A DNA stretch of 64,000 nucleotides from Orlajensenia leifsoniae (GCF_004570845.1 NZ_SPQZ01000001.1:186001-250000), one strand, 5' to 3'. Counted from the first letter of the stretch, positions 47,965-56,487 are shown. Made by a program: numbers and translations. The notes: generated by a model not told the origin, from the letters alone.

Positions 47965-49206
47965 CTACGGTCGAGCGGAGGCGAGCTGCGGCTCGGCAGG
48001 CGAGTCGGCCGCGCGCCGAAGCCCGAGACCGAGGGCGAGCGCCACCACGGCACACGCGATCCCCACGATGCCGACGGCCAACGGCAGTCCACCGACCGCC
48101 GCGACGATCGCGCCGATCAGGATCGGCGTGAGGAACTGACCGAGGAAGAACGCGGACTGCCACCAGCCCGTCGAGCGCCCTCGTTCCTCGAACTTGATCG
48201 TCGACAGCGCCCACGTCAGCATGGAAGGCAGCAGCAGTCCTGAGCCGAACCCGGCGACCACAGCGCCGATCACGACCCCCGGCACGCCACCGATGATCCA
48301 GATGATCAGCATTCCCAGGGCCTGCAGTCCGAAGGCGAGGGGAAGCAGGAACCTCGGCCCGCGCGCGGCGAGCTTCGGGAAGGTCAACGCACCGGCCGCG
48401 GTCACCAGGGAGGCCGCGGCGGCCACAGCTCCGATGATCGCGGTGTTCGTCGCGTCGACGCCGTTCGCCACCAGGAGGTAGCTCGTCTCGATCAGCATGA
48501 CGTAGAAGGAGAAACCACCGAACAAGGCGACAACGAGCGGCAGACGGAGCCGACGCCACGGCACGGGAACCTTGGCCTCTGCGGCATGGGCGTCGGTCGT
48601 GTCCGCGCGGCTCGGCTCCCAGAGGCCGAAGATCATCGGGATCGCGATCACCAGGCTCAGGGCGTAGATCCAGAACGGCGTGTGCCACCCGCCGACGCCG
48701 AGCGCGCCACCCAGGATGATGAACACCGTCGCGGCGAGCGTCGTGACGACGGTCTGCAGCCCGAGGTACTTGTTGCGTCGCTTCTCCTCGTGGAAGTAGT
48801 CGACGATCAAGGTGGTGCAGGCCGTCATGATCGCGGCTTCGGTGATGCCGACGCCGACTCGCGTCGCGAGGATGAGGTTGAGCGACTCGAGGTAGGCCGG
48901 GGCCGTGCCGACGAACGCATACGCGATCATCGCGACGATGAGCAGTTTCTTCCGCCCGAGTCGATCGACGATCTGGCCGGCGAACGGCGCGAAGATGGCG
49001 ATCATGAGTGCCGGGATCGCGACGATCATCGGAACGAGGATCGCCGACCCGGGCTCGGCTCCGAAGACCTCGGAGAGCTGAGGGAGGATGGGCGTGAGCA
49101 GCACCGCGCCGAGCACGGGCATGCAGCTGCCGGCGAGGAGGAGTACCGCCTGCCAGACGCCCGCGTGCCTGACGGCGGCGGGGCGCCCGATGGATGAGTT
49201 CGTCAT
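47965..49206 (-). CDS. MFS transporter, aromatic-compound uptake candidate
   Basis: This 413-residue protein has twelve predicted membrane helices. The signature between helices 2 and 3 is GQIVDRLGRKKLL near 68-80, and a long central loop (about 190-215) divides the two halves. Sugar, drug and aromatic transporters share this fold, so substrate is inferred only from position. The ATG at 49206 is chosen because AGGAGA lies about six bases upstream; a far longer in-frame extension has no support. It is the last gene of the minus-strand catabolic operon. Confidence 0.87.
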   Translation of the reverse strand: MTNSSIGRPAAVRHAGVWQAVLLLAGSCMPVLGAVLLTPILPQLSEVFGAEPGSAILVPMIVAIPALMIAIFAPFAGQIVDRLGRKKLLIVAMIAYAFVGTAPAYLESLNLILATRVGVGITEAAIMTACTTLIVDYFHEEKRRNKYLGLQTVVTTLAATVFIILGGALGVGGWHTPFWIYALSLVIAIPMIFGLWEPSRADTTDAHAAEAKVPVPWRRLRLPLVVALFGGFSFYVMLIETSYLLVANGVDATNTAIIGAVAAAASLVTAAGALTFPKLAARGPRFLLPLAFGLQALGMLIIWIIGGVPGVVIGAVVAGFGSGLLLPSMLTWALSTIKFEERGRSTGWWQSAFFLGQFLTPILIGAIVAAVGGLPLAVGIVGIACAVVALALGLGLRRAADSPAEPQLASARP

Positions 49207-49273
49207 TGAATCTCCTGGGTTCGTGATGGATGGTGCAGGGGCCGACCGGACGGGGTGCCGATCGGGGTCTGGA

Positions 49274-50248
49274 TCACGGTCGCTCGCGCAGGCGGGGCCG
49301 GATTCTGGCTGGTGGGATCGGGGGCACGGATGCGGTCGGTCCCACGACGTTCCGGATCTCGCCGATGCCCTCGACGCGCATGACGACTTCGTCGCCCGTC
49401 GCGAGAGGAGGAGGCGAGAGTTCGCCGCGTCTGCCCCACAGTTCGGCGAGGCATCCGCCGTGTCCCGCGGTGCCGGAGCCGAGAACATCTCCCGGCACGA
49501 CGCGGCTGTTGCGGGAGGCGTACGCGACGAGTTCGGCGAACGGCCAGCCCATGTTCGAGAGCAGGTCCCGACCGACCGGCTCTCCGTTGACGGCCACGTC
49601 CATGCCGAGAGGCAGGAAGCCCTCGTCGTCGTGCAGGGAGGCGAACTCATCGGCCGTCACGATCCAGGGACCGAGGGTGGTTCCGAAGTCCTTGCCCTTG
49701 CACGGGCCGAGACGCACCTTCATCTCCCGGCCCTGCACGTCACGGGCAGACCAGTCGTTGAAGACGAGATAGCCGAAGATGTGCTCCGCGGCATCCGCAG
49801 CCGTCAGATTCGCACCGTCCCTGCCGGGCACTCCCCCGATCACGGCGCCGACCTCGAGTTCGAAGTCGAGGCGCTCGGTGACGGGTGGGCTGACCACGTC
49901 GTCCGTGGCGAGCACGGTGTGCGGATTGGTGAAGTAGAACGTCGGGTACTCGTACCACTCCGGCACCACCTCCCTGACGCCGTCGATCGAGGCGGTGACG
50001 CCCTCCACATGCTCCTCGAAGGCGACGAAGTCCCGGATGCTCGCCGGCACCAGCGGCGCCAGGAGCGAGACCTCGGTGAGCGGGATGCCGTCGGCGGCGT
50101 GAGCGGATGCCCCGAGCTCGAGCGCAGCGGCCAGTCCACCCGCGAGAACGTCGGCCACGGTCACGCCGCCGGGGAACGCGACGACGTGGTCATCGACCAC
50201 GAATCCGTCGGACACGAGGCCCTGCTGCACCCATCGTGCGATCCTCAT
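49274..50248 (-). CDS. fumarylacetoacetate hydrolase-family enzyme (copy 2)
   Basis: This 324-residue FAH-family protein would hydrolyse a C-C bond or hydrate/decarboxylate a ring-cleavage product. Its FAH core (about 70-300) has the metal-binding acids in DFELEVGAVIG near 130 (ExE type), FNDWSARDVQGREM near 166 and GKDFGTTLGPW near 187. GSGTAGHGGCLAEL follows near 260. The ATG overlaps the stop of the amidohydrolase (ATGA). It is longer than simple 2-oxo-hept-diene hydratases and close to fumarylacetoacetase in shape. The specific substrate is unknown. Confidence 0.87.
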   Translation of the reverse strand: MRIARWVQQGLVSDGFVVDDHVVAFPGGVTVADVLAGGLAAALELGASAHAADGIPLTEVSLLAPLVPASIRDFVAFEEHVEGVTASIDGVREVVPEWYEYPTFYFTNPHTVLATDDVVSPPVTERLDFELEVGAVIGGVPGRDGANLTAADAAEHIFGYLVFNDWSARDVQGREMKVRLGPCKGKDFGTTLGPWIVTADEFASLHDDEGFLPLGMDVAVNGEPVGRDLLSNMGWPFAELVAYASRNSRVVPGDVLGSGTAGHGGCLAELWGRRGELSPPPLATGDEVVMRVEGIGEIRNVVGPTASVPPIPPARIRPRLRERP

Positions 50249-51327
50249 CGCGGGATCCCCGCTGCTCGGCGATGCCCCGCTGTCCGCGCCATTCCGGCGA
50301 GCGCCGGGAGGAGTCGAGCCGCGTTGCCCGACAGGATCGCCTGCTCGGCATCGTCGCTCAGATCAGCTGCCTGCACGCGCTCCACCGGATCGTCGACGCC
50401 CATGTCGAACGGATAGTCGCTGCCGAGGAGCACGCGCTCGTGGCCGACGGCGTCGACGAGGGCCCGCAGCACGGCCGGGTCGTGGACGAGCGAGTCGAAC
50501 CAGAGCCGGCGCAGATAGCTCGACGGCTTCTCCCGGCATCCGTGCGCCTCGGGGCGCACCGTCCAGGCGTGATCGGAGCGACCGATGTATCCGGGCAGGT
50601 AGCCGCCGCCGTGGGAGGCGACGATGCGCAGCCCCGGGTGGCGGTCGAGCACGCCCGAGAAGATCAGGTGCGACAGGGCGACGGCGTTCTCGGCTGGCTG
50701 CCCGACGGTGTTCGACAGGTAGAACCTGTCGAGGCGTTCGTCGAGGGTGCAGCCGAACGGATGCAGAAAGACCACGGCGCCGAGTTCGGCGGCGCGCCGC
50801 CAGAACGGCTCGAGCCGAACATCGGAGAGCTCGACGTCGCCGGCGCTCGATGAGATCTCGACGCCCGCGAGGCCTCGTTCGATCATCGCGTCGTCGAGGG
50901 CGGCGACGACGAGGTCCGGATGCTGCAGCGGAACGAGTCCGAGCCCGACGAGGCGATCAGGGGCGCTCGCCACGAGTTCGGCGGTGAGCCCGTTCGCTTC
51001 GCGTGCGACCCAGGCGGCATCCGTCGGCGAAGCCCAGGGGTAGTAGTGCGACGGGGATGGCGAGACGAGCTGCACGTCGACGCCCTGCGCCTCCATGTCC
51101 TCGAGTCGAAGCGGCAGCTGGGTGAGGCGCGCGAACCTGTCGCGGATCATCGCTCCCGACGCGGCCAGGCTCTCGGCACCATTGCGCCGCGCCTCGAGCT
51201 CGCCCGCTGCACCGAACCCGGCCGGATCGCGCTCCTGCATGGCGCCCTGCAGCTGCGGGAGGAGCACGTGGGCGTGCACATCGACGACAGGGGCGTCCGC
51301 AGCCGCTGCGGGGATCGACTCGATCAT
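50245..51327 (-). CDS. ACMSD-like amidohydrolase (decarboxylase family)
   Basis: This 360-residue protein belongs to the amidohydrolase-2 group with ACMSD and gamma-resorcylate-type decarboxylases. Metal ligands are VVDVHAHVL (HxH, near 16-20), His in VVFLHPFG near 183, His in IVASHGGGYLPG near 237 and Asp in LLGSDYPFDMG near 303. Such enzymes decarboxylate aromatic or ring-opened acids without redox cofactors. It overlaps neighbours at both ends by four bases. The position between an FAD monooxygenase and an FAH enzyme supports a catabolic role. Confidence 0.88.
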   Translation of the reverse strand: MIESIPAAAADAPVVDVHAHVLLPQLQGAMQERDPAGFGAAGELEARRNGAESLAASGAMIRDRFARLTQLPLRLEDMEAQGVDVQLVSPSPSHYYPWASPTDAAWVAREANGLTAELVASAPDRLVGLGLVPLQHPDLVVAALDDAMIERGLAGVEISSSAGDVELSDVRLEPFWRRAAELGAVVFLHPFGCTLDERLDRFYLSNTVGQPAENAVALSHLIFSGVLDRHPGLRIVASHGGGYLPGYIGRSDHAWTVRPEAHGCREKPSSYLRRLWFDSLVHDPAVLRALVDAVGHERVLLGSDYPFDMGVDDPVERVQAADLSDDAEQAILSGNAARLLPALAGMARTAGHRRAAGIPR

Positions 51328-52457
51328 GCCGGCTCGCTCACGAGTGCACCGATGCGGCCCATCAGGCCCGGGATGTCGGCGTCCCGTCTCTCCTCGATCA
51401 GCCAGGTGCCGAGTTGAACGGATGCCTCGACGACCTCACGCGCTCGCGGGAGACGTCGCGCGTGGAAGGCGTCCCAGAGGTGCTGATCGACGTCGTCCGC
51501 CGCGAGCAGCAGCTCGGCGAGGACAGACGCATCCTCCACGGCCTGGGCCGCGCCCTGCGCCAGGGTCGGCGGTCCGCTGTGGGCAGCCTCGCCGATGATG
51601 ACGACACGACCGCGGTTCCAGGCGTCGGGAACGACGTGCTGCGTGAACCAGGTGTAGTTGACCCGCGACGCCGTCGAGAGGTCTGCGCGGAAGTCGTCCC
51701 ACGGGCCGTGGTAGGCCATCGACAGGTCCCGCATGATCTCGACGGCCTGCTCGTCGGTGACGGCCGAGCGATCCTCCGCCTTCTCCACGAGGTAGGCGTA
51801 CATCGTGTCATCGCCGGTCGGGCAGTACCCGGCGATGAAGCAGGGCCCGCCGTAGTAGAGCTCCGTATGGGTGACGGATGCGGGCCGATTCACGAAGGCG
51901 CGCCAGATTCCCATGCCGGTGCGCTGCGGCCCGACGTCGATTCCGATGAGTTCGCGCACGCGGGAGTGCAGGCCGTCGGCCCCGATCACGAGGTCGTAGC
52001 GACCGGAGGACCCATCCGAGAGGGTCAGGTCGACTCCGTCATCGTCGCTGGCGATTCCGGTGACGGTCGTACCGAAGTGAACGGACGCCCCGACCTCGGT
52101 CGCGCGGTCGACGAGGATGCGCGCCAGGTCAGGTCGGTACATGCCGACAGTCGCCGGGAACTCCGGGCCTCCGGTGCGCTGATCGGGAATCTCGGCCAGG
52201 ATTCGGGCCTCAGGGCCTGGCGTGCGCAGGCCGAGCACGTCGAAGCCGTAGCCGGCCTCCTGCACCTGCTCCCAGATCCCCAGCTGGGCGAAGACCCGCA
52301 GGGCGTTCCCCTGCAGGGTGATACCGGAGCCGAGGGCCGAGATGTCGGGCTTCGCCTCGAAGACGTCGACAGTGACGCCTCCTTTTGCGAGAAGGATGGC
52401 CGCCGCCGTGCCGGCAGCGCCGCCCCCGACGATGGCCACGCGTGAAACTGCGCTCAT
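51324..52457 (-). CDS. FAD-dependent monooxygenase (PHBH-type)
   Basis: This 377-residue flavoprotein hydroxylase has VAIVGGGAAGTAAAILLAKG (FAD motif, 7-26), IGADGLHSRVRELIG near 158 (DG motif) and VVIIGEAAHSGPPTLAQGAA near 284. The last is normally GDAAH, and here Asp is replaced by Glu. It should hydroxylate a phenolic ring with NAD(P)H and O2, possibly with decarboxylation. The stop and the next start overlap. Upstream, between it and the cyclase gene, is a GCTGA repeat and no strong ribosome binding site, which may limit translation. Confidence 0.88.
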   Translation of the reverse strand: MSAVSRVAIVGGGAAGTAAAILLAKGGVTVDVFEAKPDISALGSGITLQGNALRVFAQLGIWEQVQEAGYGFDVLGLRTPGPEARILAEIPDQRTGGPEFPATVGMYRPDLARILVDRATEVGASVHFGTTVTGIASDDDGVDLTLSDGSSGRYDLVIGADGLHSRVRELIGIDVGPQRTGMGIWRAFVNRPASVTHTELYYGGPCFIAGYCPTGDDTMYAYLVEKAEDRSAVTDEQAVEIMRDLSMAYHGPWDDFRADLSTASRVNYTWFTQHVVPDAWNRGRVVIIGEAAHSGPPTLAQGAAQAVEDASVLAELLLAADDVDQHLWDAFHARRLPRAREVVEASVQLGTWLIEERRDADIPGLMGRIGALVSEPA

Positions 52458-52481
52458 GATGTTCTGTGCTTTCTGGTCTGG

Positions 52482-52505
52482 GCTGAGCTGAGCTGAGCTG
52501 AGCTG
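52482..52505. repeat. pentanucleotide repeat upstream of the FAD monooxygenase
   Basis: Four full GCTGA units plus GCTG (plus strand) lie in the 51-base gap between two operon genes. On the coding (minus) strand this reads as TCAGC/AGCTC repeats within the leader of the monooxygenase. A five-base unit here could change spacing of translation signals by slippage. Confidence 0.7.
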
Positions 52506-52508
52506 GAT

Positions 52509-53516
52509 CTAGCGGAGGGCGATCGGGTTCACAGGGGAACCGACTGCTCCGGTGATGGGGATCGGGGGTGCCGCGAGCAGGAACTCGTAGTTCCCGGATG
52601 CGGCGCTGTCCTCCGCGAGGGCGTCGAGGTCCCACATCTCGCCGATGGTGAGCCCCATGTTCGGGATGGCGACCTGGTGCAGGGGCTGGAAGGCGTCGTC
52701 GAACTCGTTCGGACGCACCTCGAACCCCCACGTGTCGGTCGCAATGGCGGCGATCTCGGTTCGGTGCAGCCATCCGGCCGTCGTGAAGGACAGCCCCGCG
52801 GATGGCCCACCCGCATAGCCGTTCCATCCCTCGCGTCGGGCCCGCGAGTAGCGGCCCGTGCGCACGAGCACGATGTCGCCGCGGCCGACCCTGCTGGTCT
52901 CGCCCTGCGCGGCGATGCACGCCTCGATCTCCTGCGTCGTGATCGCGTAACCGTCGGGCAGTTCGCCGTCGCCGACGGAGGTGCCTGGGCGAAGGAAGCG
53001 CCCGAGGTCGAGAAGCACGCCGCGTCCCACCAACGAGGCGGCCATGTGTTCGATGCCGGTGACGAGGTCGCCGTCGCTCGTGACGACGTCTCCGGCGCGA
53101 CGGCCGTTCCAGGCGAAGCCCCTGTCGAAGATGTGGCCGAGCCCGTCCCACTGAGTCGAGCACTGGAGCGGCATCGCGACCACGTCGTCGGCGCCGCCGA
53201 TGCCGTGAGGGAAACCCTGCTTGCCGGCTTCCGCGTCGGTTCCCGTGTCGAGCATCGTGTGCACGGGGTTCGTGCGCCGGCGCCAGCCGAGCTGGGGACC
53301 GTTCATGTCGAATGGCTGCGACAGCGAGAAGCTCACGCCCCGCTTCACCAGGGCGGCGGCTTCTGCCCGCTTGGCATCGTCGATGAAGTTGACGGTGCCG
53401 AGCACGTCGTCCTGCCCCCAGCGACCCCAGTTGCGGTACGCCTCCGCTGACGCGATGACCGCGGCCGGTGCGCCGGCGCGATCCAGCTGCGTCGGGTCCT
53501 CCGTCGGCGCGTTCAT
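52509..53516 (-). CDS. cyclase-family (kynurenine formamidase/isatin hydrolase-like) hydrolase
   Basis: This 335-residue protein matches the metal-dependent cyclase family (Pfam PF04199). Visible parts are DDVLGTVNFIDDAKR near 33, SLSQPFDMNGPQLGW near 66, a metal-site-like region QWDGLGHIFD near 124, GRGDIVLVRTGR near 205 and EIAAIATDTWGFEVRPNE near 250. Relatives open lactam, formamide or isatin rings. Here a hydrolytic step in an aromatic or N-heterocyclic pathway is inferred. The ATG at 53516 overlaps the upstream FAH stop (ATGA). Confidence 0.85.
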   Translation of the reverse strand: MNAPTEDPTQLDRAGAPAAVIASAEAYRNWGRWGQDDVLGTVNFIDDAKRAEAAALVKRGVSFSLSQPFDMNGPQLGWRRRTNPVHTMLDTGTDAEAGKQGFPHGIGGADDVVAMPLQCSTQWDGLGHIFDRGFAWNGRRAGDVVTSDGDLVTGIEHMAASLVGRGVLLDLGRFLRPGTSVGDGELPDGYAITTQEIEACIAAQGETSRVGRGDIVLVRTGRYSRARREGWNGYAGGPSAGLSFTTAGWLHRTEIAAIATDTWGFEVRPNEFDDAFQPLHQVAIPNMGLTIGEMWDLDALAEDSAASGNYEFLLAAPPIPITGAVGSPVNPIALR

Positions 53517-54541
53517 CGGTTCTGCTCCGAGACGCAGCGCACGGTCTGGGTGCCGAGGCCCTCGATGCTGGCGACCATGACGTCGCCATCGCGGAGCAGC
53601 CGGCCCCACTTCGCACCGTTTCCCGCGGGACTGCCGGTGAGCAGAAGATCACCCGGCAGGAGCGGCATGTTCTGGGAGGCGCCGGCGATCAACGCGGGGA
53701 TGTCGAACAGCAGGTCGCTCGTCGTCGCATCCTGCATGGTGTCCCCGTTCAGGTCGAGGCGGAGGTGCAGAGCTCCGGGATCGGCGACCGCCGAAGCCGG
53801 AACCAGGAAGGGACCGACGGGAAGGAACCCGGGCGCATTCTTGGCGCGATACCAGTCGGTACCGATCTCCTTCATGTCCTGGCGGAACACCAGGTCGCGG
53901 GTCGTGATGTCGTTCGCGATGGTGAATCCGGCGACATGCTCCATCGCGTGCTCGCGGTCGATCTGGAAAGCGGGCTTCCCGATCACGACGGTCAGTTCCA
54001 GTTCCCAGTCGTGCTGGTCGCTGTATGCGGGAAGCACGAGCTCGACGTCGTCACCGACCACGCACGCCGGGAGGCCGATGAAGAAGTACGGGATGCCCTC
54101 GCGCGCTCGGGTGTCCATCATCTCCGCCGCCCACTCCCGCAGCTCCTCGACCGGGCGAGGGTCGGTCTTCTGCCGCCCGGCAACCACGAGGTCGATGACA
54201 TGGGTGCGGTAGTTGGCACCGGTCTGCAGCACCTGCCGCGGTTCGACCGGAGCGGTCAGGGTGACGTCGTCGAGATCGAGCCAGCCTGCCCCGTCGCCCT
54301 GCTGCTCGTCAGCGAGCGAGGCGAGGCGGGTCCACGCCTCCGGACCCTGCGCGAGGAAGGAGTTGAGGTCTGGCGCACCGAGTTCCCTCTCGGTCAGCGG
54401 ACGGATGCGCGATCCGACGACGAGGCCGAGTGAGGGCCGCCCGCCGGTTTCAGCGGGAAGGCCGGCGGAGCCGGCGAGTCCGTCCGCGGTGAAGCGGGCG
54501 AGGGCGAAGGGGGCGGTCAGCCCTGTGGACGACGATGTCAC
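53513..54541 (-). CDS. fumarylacetoacetate hydrolase-family enzyme (copy 1)
   Basis: This 342-residue FAH-family protein heads the catabolic operon. It starts at GTG 54541 with GGAGATCC upstream. Motifs are VLQTGANYRTHV near 104, the metal-binding DWELELTVVIGK near 178, FTIANDITTRDLVFR near 204, and LLTGSPAGNGAKWGRLLRDGD near 302-321. It is only distantly similar to copy 2 at 49274, so two different carbon-carbon or hydration steps are likely. The divergent promoter region holds the CATCAGT half-sites. Confidence 0.88.
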   Translation of the reverse strand: MTSSSTGLTAPFALARFTADGLAGSAGLPAETGGRPSLGLVVGSRIRPLTERELGAPDLNSFLAQGPEAWTRLASLADEQQGDGAGWLDLDDVTLTAPVEPRQVLQTGANYRTHVIDLVVAGRQKTDPRPVEELREWAAEMMDTRAREGIPYFFIGLPACVVGDDVELVLPAYSDQHDWELELTVVIGKPAFQIDREHAMEHVAGFTIANDITTRDLVFRQDMKEIGTDWYRAKNAPGFLPVGPFLVPASAVADPGALHLRLDLNGDTMQDATTSDLLFDIPALIAGASQNMPLLPGDLLLTGSPAGNGAKWGRLLRDGDVMVASIEGLGTQTVRCVSEQNR

Positions 54542-54604
54542 GTGGATCTCCGATCACGGCGGCGCAGCGTTGCGGCCGTGAGGCCATCCAATCGGCGATC
54601 GATC

Positions 54605-54630
54605 CATCAGTGAAGCGCATATGACTGATG
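54605..54630. promoter_or_regulatory. CATCAGT inverted repeat, wide spacing
   Basis: CATCAGT (54605-54611) and ACTGATG (54624-54630) are perfect seven-base arms separated by 12 bases. It lies 64 bases upstream of the catabolic operon start. The same arms recur at 54683-54699. Confidence 0.6.
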
Positions 54631-54682
54631 CGCTGCATCACTCCTATCGATGTCCGGATGCCATCACCTGACGCGTCCATGT

Positions 54683-54711
54683 CATCAGTCAGACTGATGG
54701 CAGACATCAGT
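54683..54711. promoter_or_regulatory. CATCAGT palindrome plus an extra half-site
   Basis: CATCAGTCAGACTGATG (54683-54699) is a perfect palindrome with a three-base centre, followed by another CATCAGT (54705-54711). It lies about 90 bases upstream of the dioxygenase ATG at 54803. With the 54605 repeat it makes five half-sites in the 261-base gap between the two divergent transcripts. Confidence 0.65.
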
Positions 54712-54802
54712 GGATTCAGCTTCCCTGATGTTCGGGCGGTCGCGAGTGTTGAGGGGCAGACAGTCGACCGTCTGGCGACATCCCTGAATCGAAGGATCAA
54801 CG

Positions 54803-55822
54803 ATGATCAAACTCCTCTCCCACCTCTCCCATGTGGAGATCACGACACCCGACGTCGCGGCATCCGTCGCCTTCTACGAAGAGCAGGTCGGGCTGCGCAC
54901 GATCCACACTGAGGACGGAAAGCACTACCTCCGCGCGTGGGGCGACTACTACACGCACAGCCTCGTGATCTCGGAGGGGCCGGAGACGACCCTGGCCGTC
55001 ATGGCCTGGCGCACCTCGAGCGACGACGCCCTCGATGAGGCCGTGCGGCGCATCGAGGCGGCGGGACATGCCGGCACCTGGACCGAGAAGAGCTTCGGGC
55101 ACGGCCGCTCGTACACGTTCACGGGCCCGTACGGACACACCATGGAGCTGTACTGGGACGTCGAGAAGTACAAGGGCGAGGGCGAGTTCGCGTCGGTCTA
55201 TCCCGATCGCCCCGAGCGTCGCAGCCGGCATGCGGTCGCACCGCGCCAGCTCGACCATGTGACCGTCGCATCGAGCGACGTCAAGGGTTTCGCGCAGTGG
55301 TACGGCGACGTGCTCGGCTTCCGAGCCATGGCGTTCACCGAACTCGACGAAGCGCCGCTCACGGTCTTCGGCGTCATCACGACCAACGAGAAGTCGCACG
55401 ATCTCGGAATCGTCTACGACGGATCCAGCCGCGCCGGCCGCGTGAACCACTACGCGTACTGGGTCGACACCCGCGAGGAGCTCCTGCAGGCCGCCGACGT
55501 TCTCATGGAGAACGGCACCGACATGGAGTACGGACCGTCGATCCACGGCATCGGAGAGCAGAGCTTCCTCTACTTCCGCGACCCGAGCGGTATGCGCGTC
55601 GAGGTCAACACGGGTGGCTACCGCAACTACGTGCCCGACTGGGAGCCCTACGACTGGAAGCCCTCGCAGGGGTCGAACAACTTCTACCGCAACGGCTCGA
55701 TGCCGATGTCGATGACCGAATCGTTCCCGCCCGCGGACGGCCCGAGCGCGACCGAGGAGGGCGTGCACCCCGACACCCTCGCCGACATCATCAACCCGTA
55801 CGCGAAGCAGGGCCGCGGGTAG
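54803..55822 (+). CDS. extradiol (catechol 2,3-type) ring-cleavage dioxygenase
   Basis: This 339-residue two-module VOC dioxygenase would cut a catechol-like ring beside its hydroxyls. Metal ligands fit the classical set: H152 (QLDHVTV), H216 (RVNHYAYW) and E267 (MRVEVNTGG), matching the H-H-E spacing of homoprotocatechuate 2,3-dioxygenases. The C-terminal stretch NYVPDWEPYDWKPSQGSNNF near 273-292 recalls the lid segment of that group. GAAGGATC lies eight bases upstream. It is divergent from the catabolic operon and shares the CATCAGT region, so it probably acts in the same pathway. Metal (Fe or Mn) is not decidable. Confidence 0.92.
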   Translation: MIKLLSHLSHVEITTPDVAASVAFYEEQVGLRTIHTEDGKHYLRAWGDYYTHSLVISEGPETTLAVMAWRTSSDDALDEAVRRIEAAGHAGTWTEKSFGHGRSYTFTGPYGHTMELYWDVEKYKGEGEFASVYPDRPERRSRHAVAPRQLDHVTVASSDVKGFAQWYGDVLGFRAMAFTELDEAPLTVFGVITTNEKSHDLGIVYDGSSRAGRVNHYAYWVDTREELLQAADVLMENGTDMEYGPSIHGIGEQSFLYFRDPSGMRVEVNTGGYRNYVPDWEPYDWKPSQGSNNFYRNGSMPMSMTESFPPADGPSATEEGVHPDTLADIINPYAKQGRG

Positions 55823-55840
55823 CTCTCCGACGTGCGAGGT

Positions 55841-55883
55841 GCGGGAAGGGCGGGAAGGGCGACACCCTCCCCGCCCTTCCCGC
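55841..55883 (+). terminator. hairpin downstream of the dioxygenase
   Basis: Nineteen-base arms with one mismatch (55841-55859 and 55865-55883), rich in GGGAAGGG/CCCTTCCC, enclose a five-base loop. The hairpin starts 19 bases after the stop at 55822 and precedes the GrpB-family gene. Confidence 0.7.
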
Positions 55884-55920
55884 ATCGTCGACGACCTGGC
55901 CGCGCTGCGATGATGTTCCC

Positions 55921-56487
55921 GTGAGCAGCAATCGCATACCGCGCCGACCCGACGTCACCACACTCGAACTGGTGGGCGGTGCCGAGGCACTCACGGTCGA
56001 CCTGAACGACTACGACGAGCGATGGCCTGAGATGTACCTCGAGCACCGCCGACGGATCACGGATGCCCTCGCCGGATCCGACGTCGCGATCGAACACATC
56101 GGTTCCACGGCCGTGCCCGGGCTGGCCGCGAAGCCCATCATCGACATCGTCGTGGCGGTCGACGACATCACCGCCGAGGAGGACTACCTCGATGCGCTCC
56201 TGGCGACCGGCTACGAGCTCCGGGTCCGCGAACCGCGGCACCGTCTCGTGCGCACCCCGGCGCGCGACGTGCACGTGCACCTCTACGAACGAGATGATCC
56301 GGCCATCGACGCGTACCTCCTCCTCCGCGACCACCTGCGTGCGGACGCGAACGATCGGACCCTCTACGAGAGCACCAAGAGGAGCCTGCTCAGCAAGCGG
56401 TGGGACGACATGAACGACTACGCCGACGCGAAGACCGACGTCATCCTCGCGATCAAGGCCCGCGCCAGGGCGGCTCGCGGATCCTGA
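55921..56487 (+). CDS. GrpB/UPF0157 family nucleotidyltransferase-fold protein
   Basis: This 188-residue protein starts at GTG 55921. It has LNDYDERWPEMYLEHRRRI near 26-44, IEHIGSTAVPGLAAKPIIDI near 59-78 (the GST and downstream acid pattern of the nucleotidyltransferase fold) and VHLYERDDP near 120. The GrpB family is widespread with no firm enzymatic role. The frame is open far upstream, but that part overlaps the dioxygenase in another frame. It is isolated from the catabolic island by the terminator. Confidence 0.87.
   Translation: MSSNRIPRRPDVTTLELVGGAEALTVDLNDYDERWPEMYLEHRRRITDALAGSDVAIEHIGSTAVPGLAAKPIIDIVVAVDDITAEEDYLDALLATGYELRVREPRHRLVRTPARDVHVHLYERDDPAIDAYLLLRDHLRADANDRTLYESTKRSLLSKRWDDMNDYADAKTDVILAIKARARAARGS

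Noticed and set aside
49088-50416. 442-residue plus-strand frame
   Set aside because: It is antisense to the MFS transporter and FAH genes with clear motifs on the other strand.
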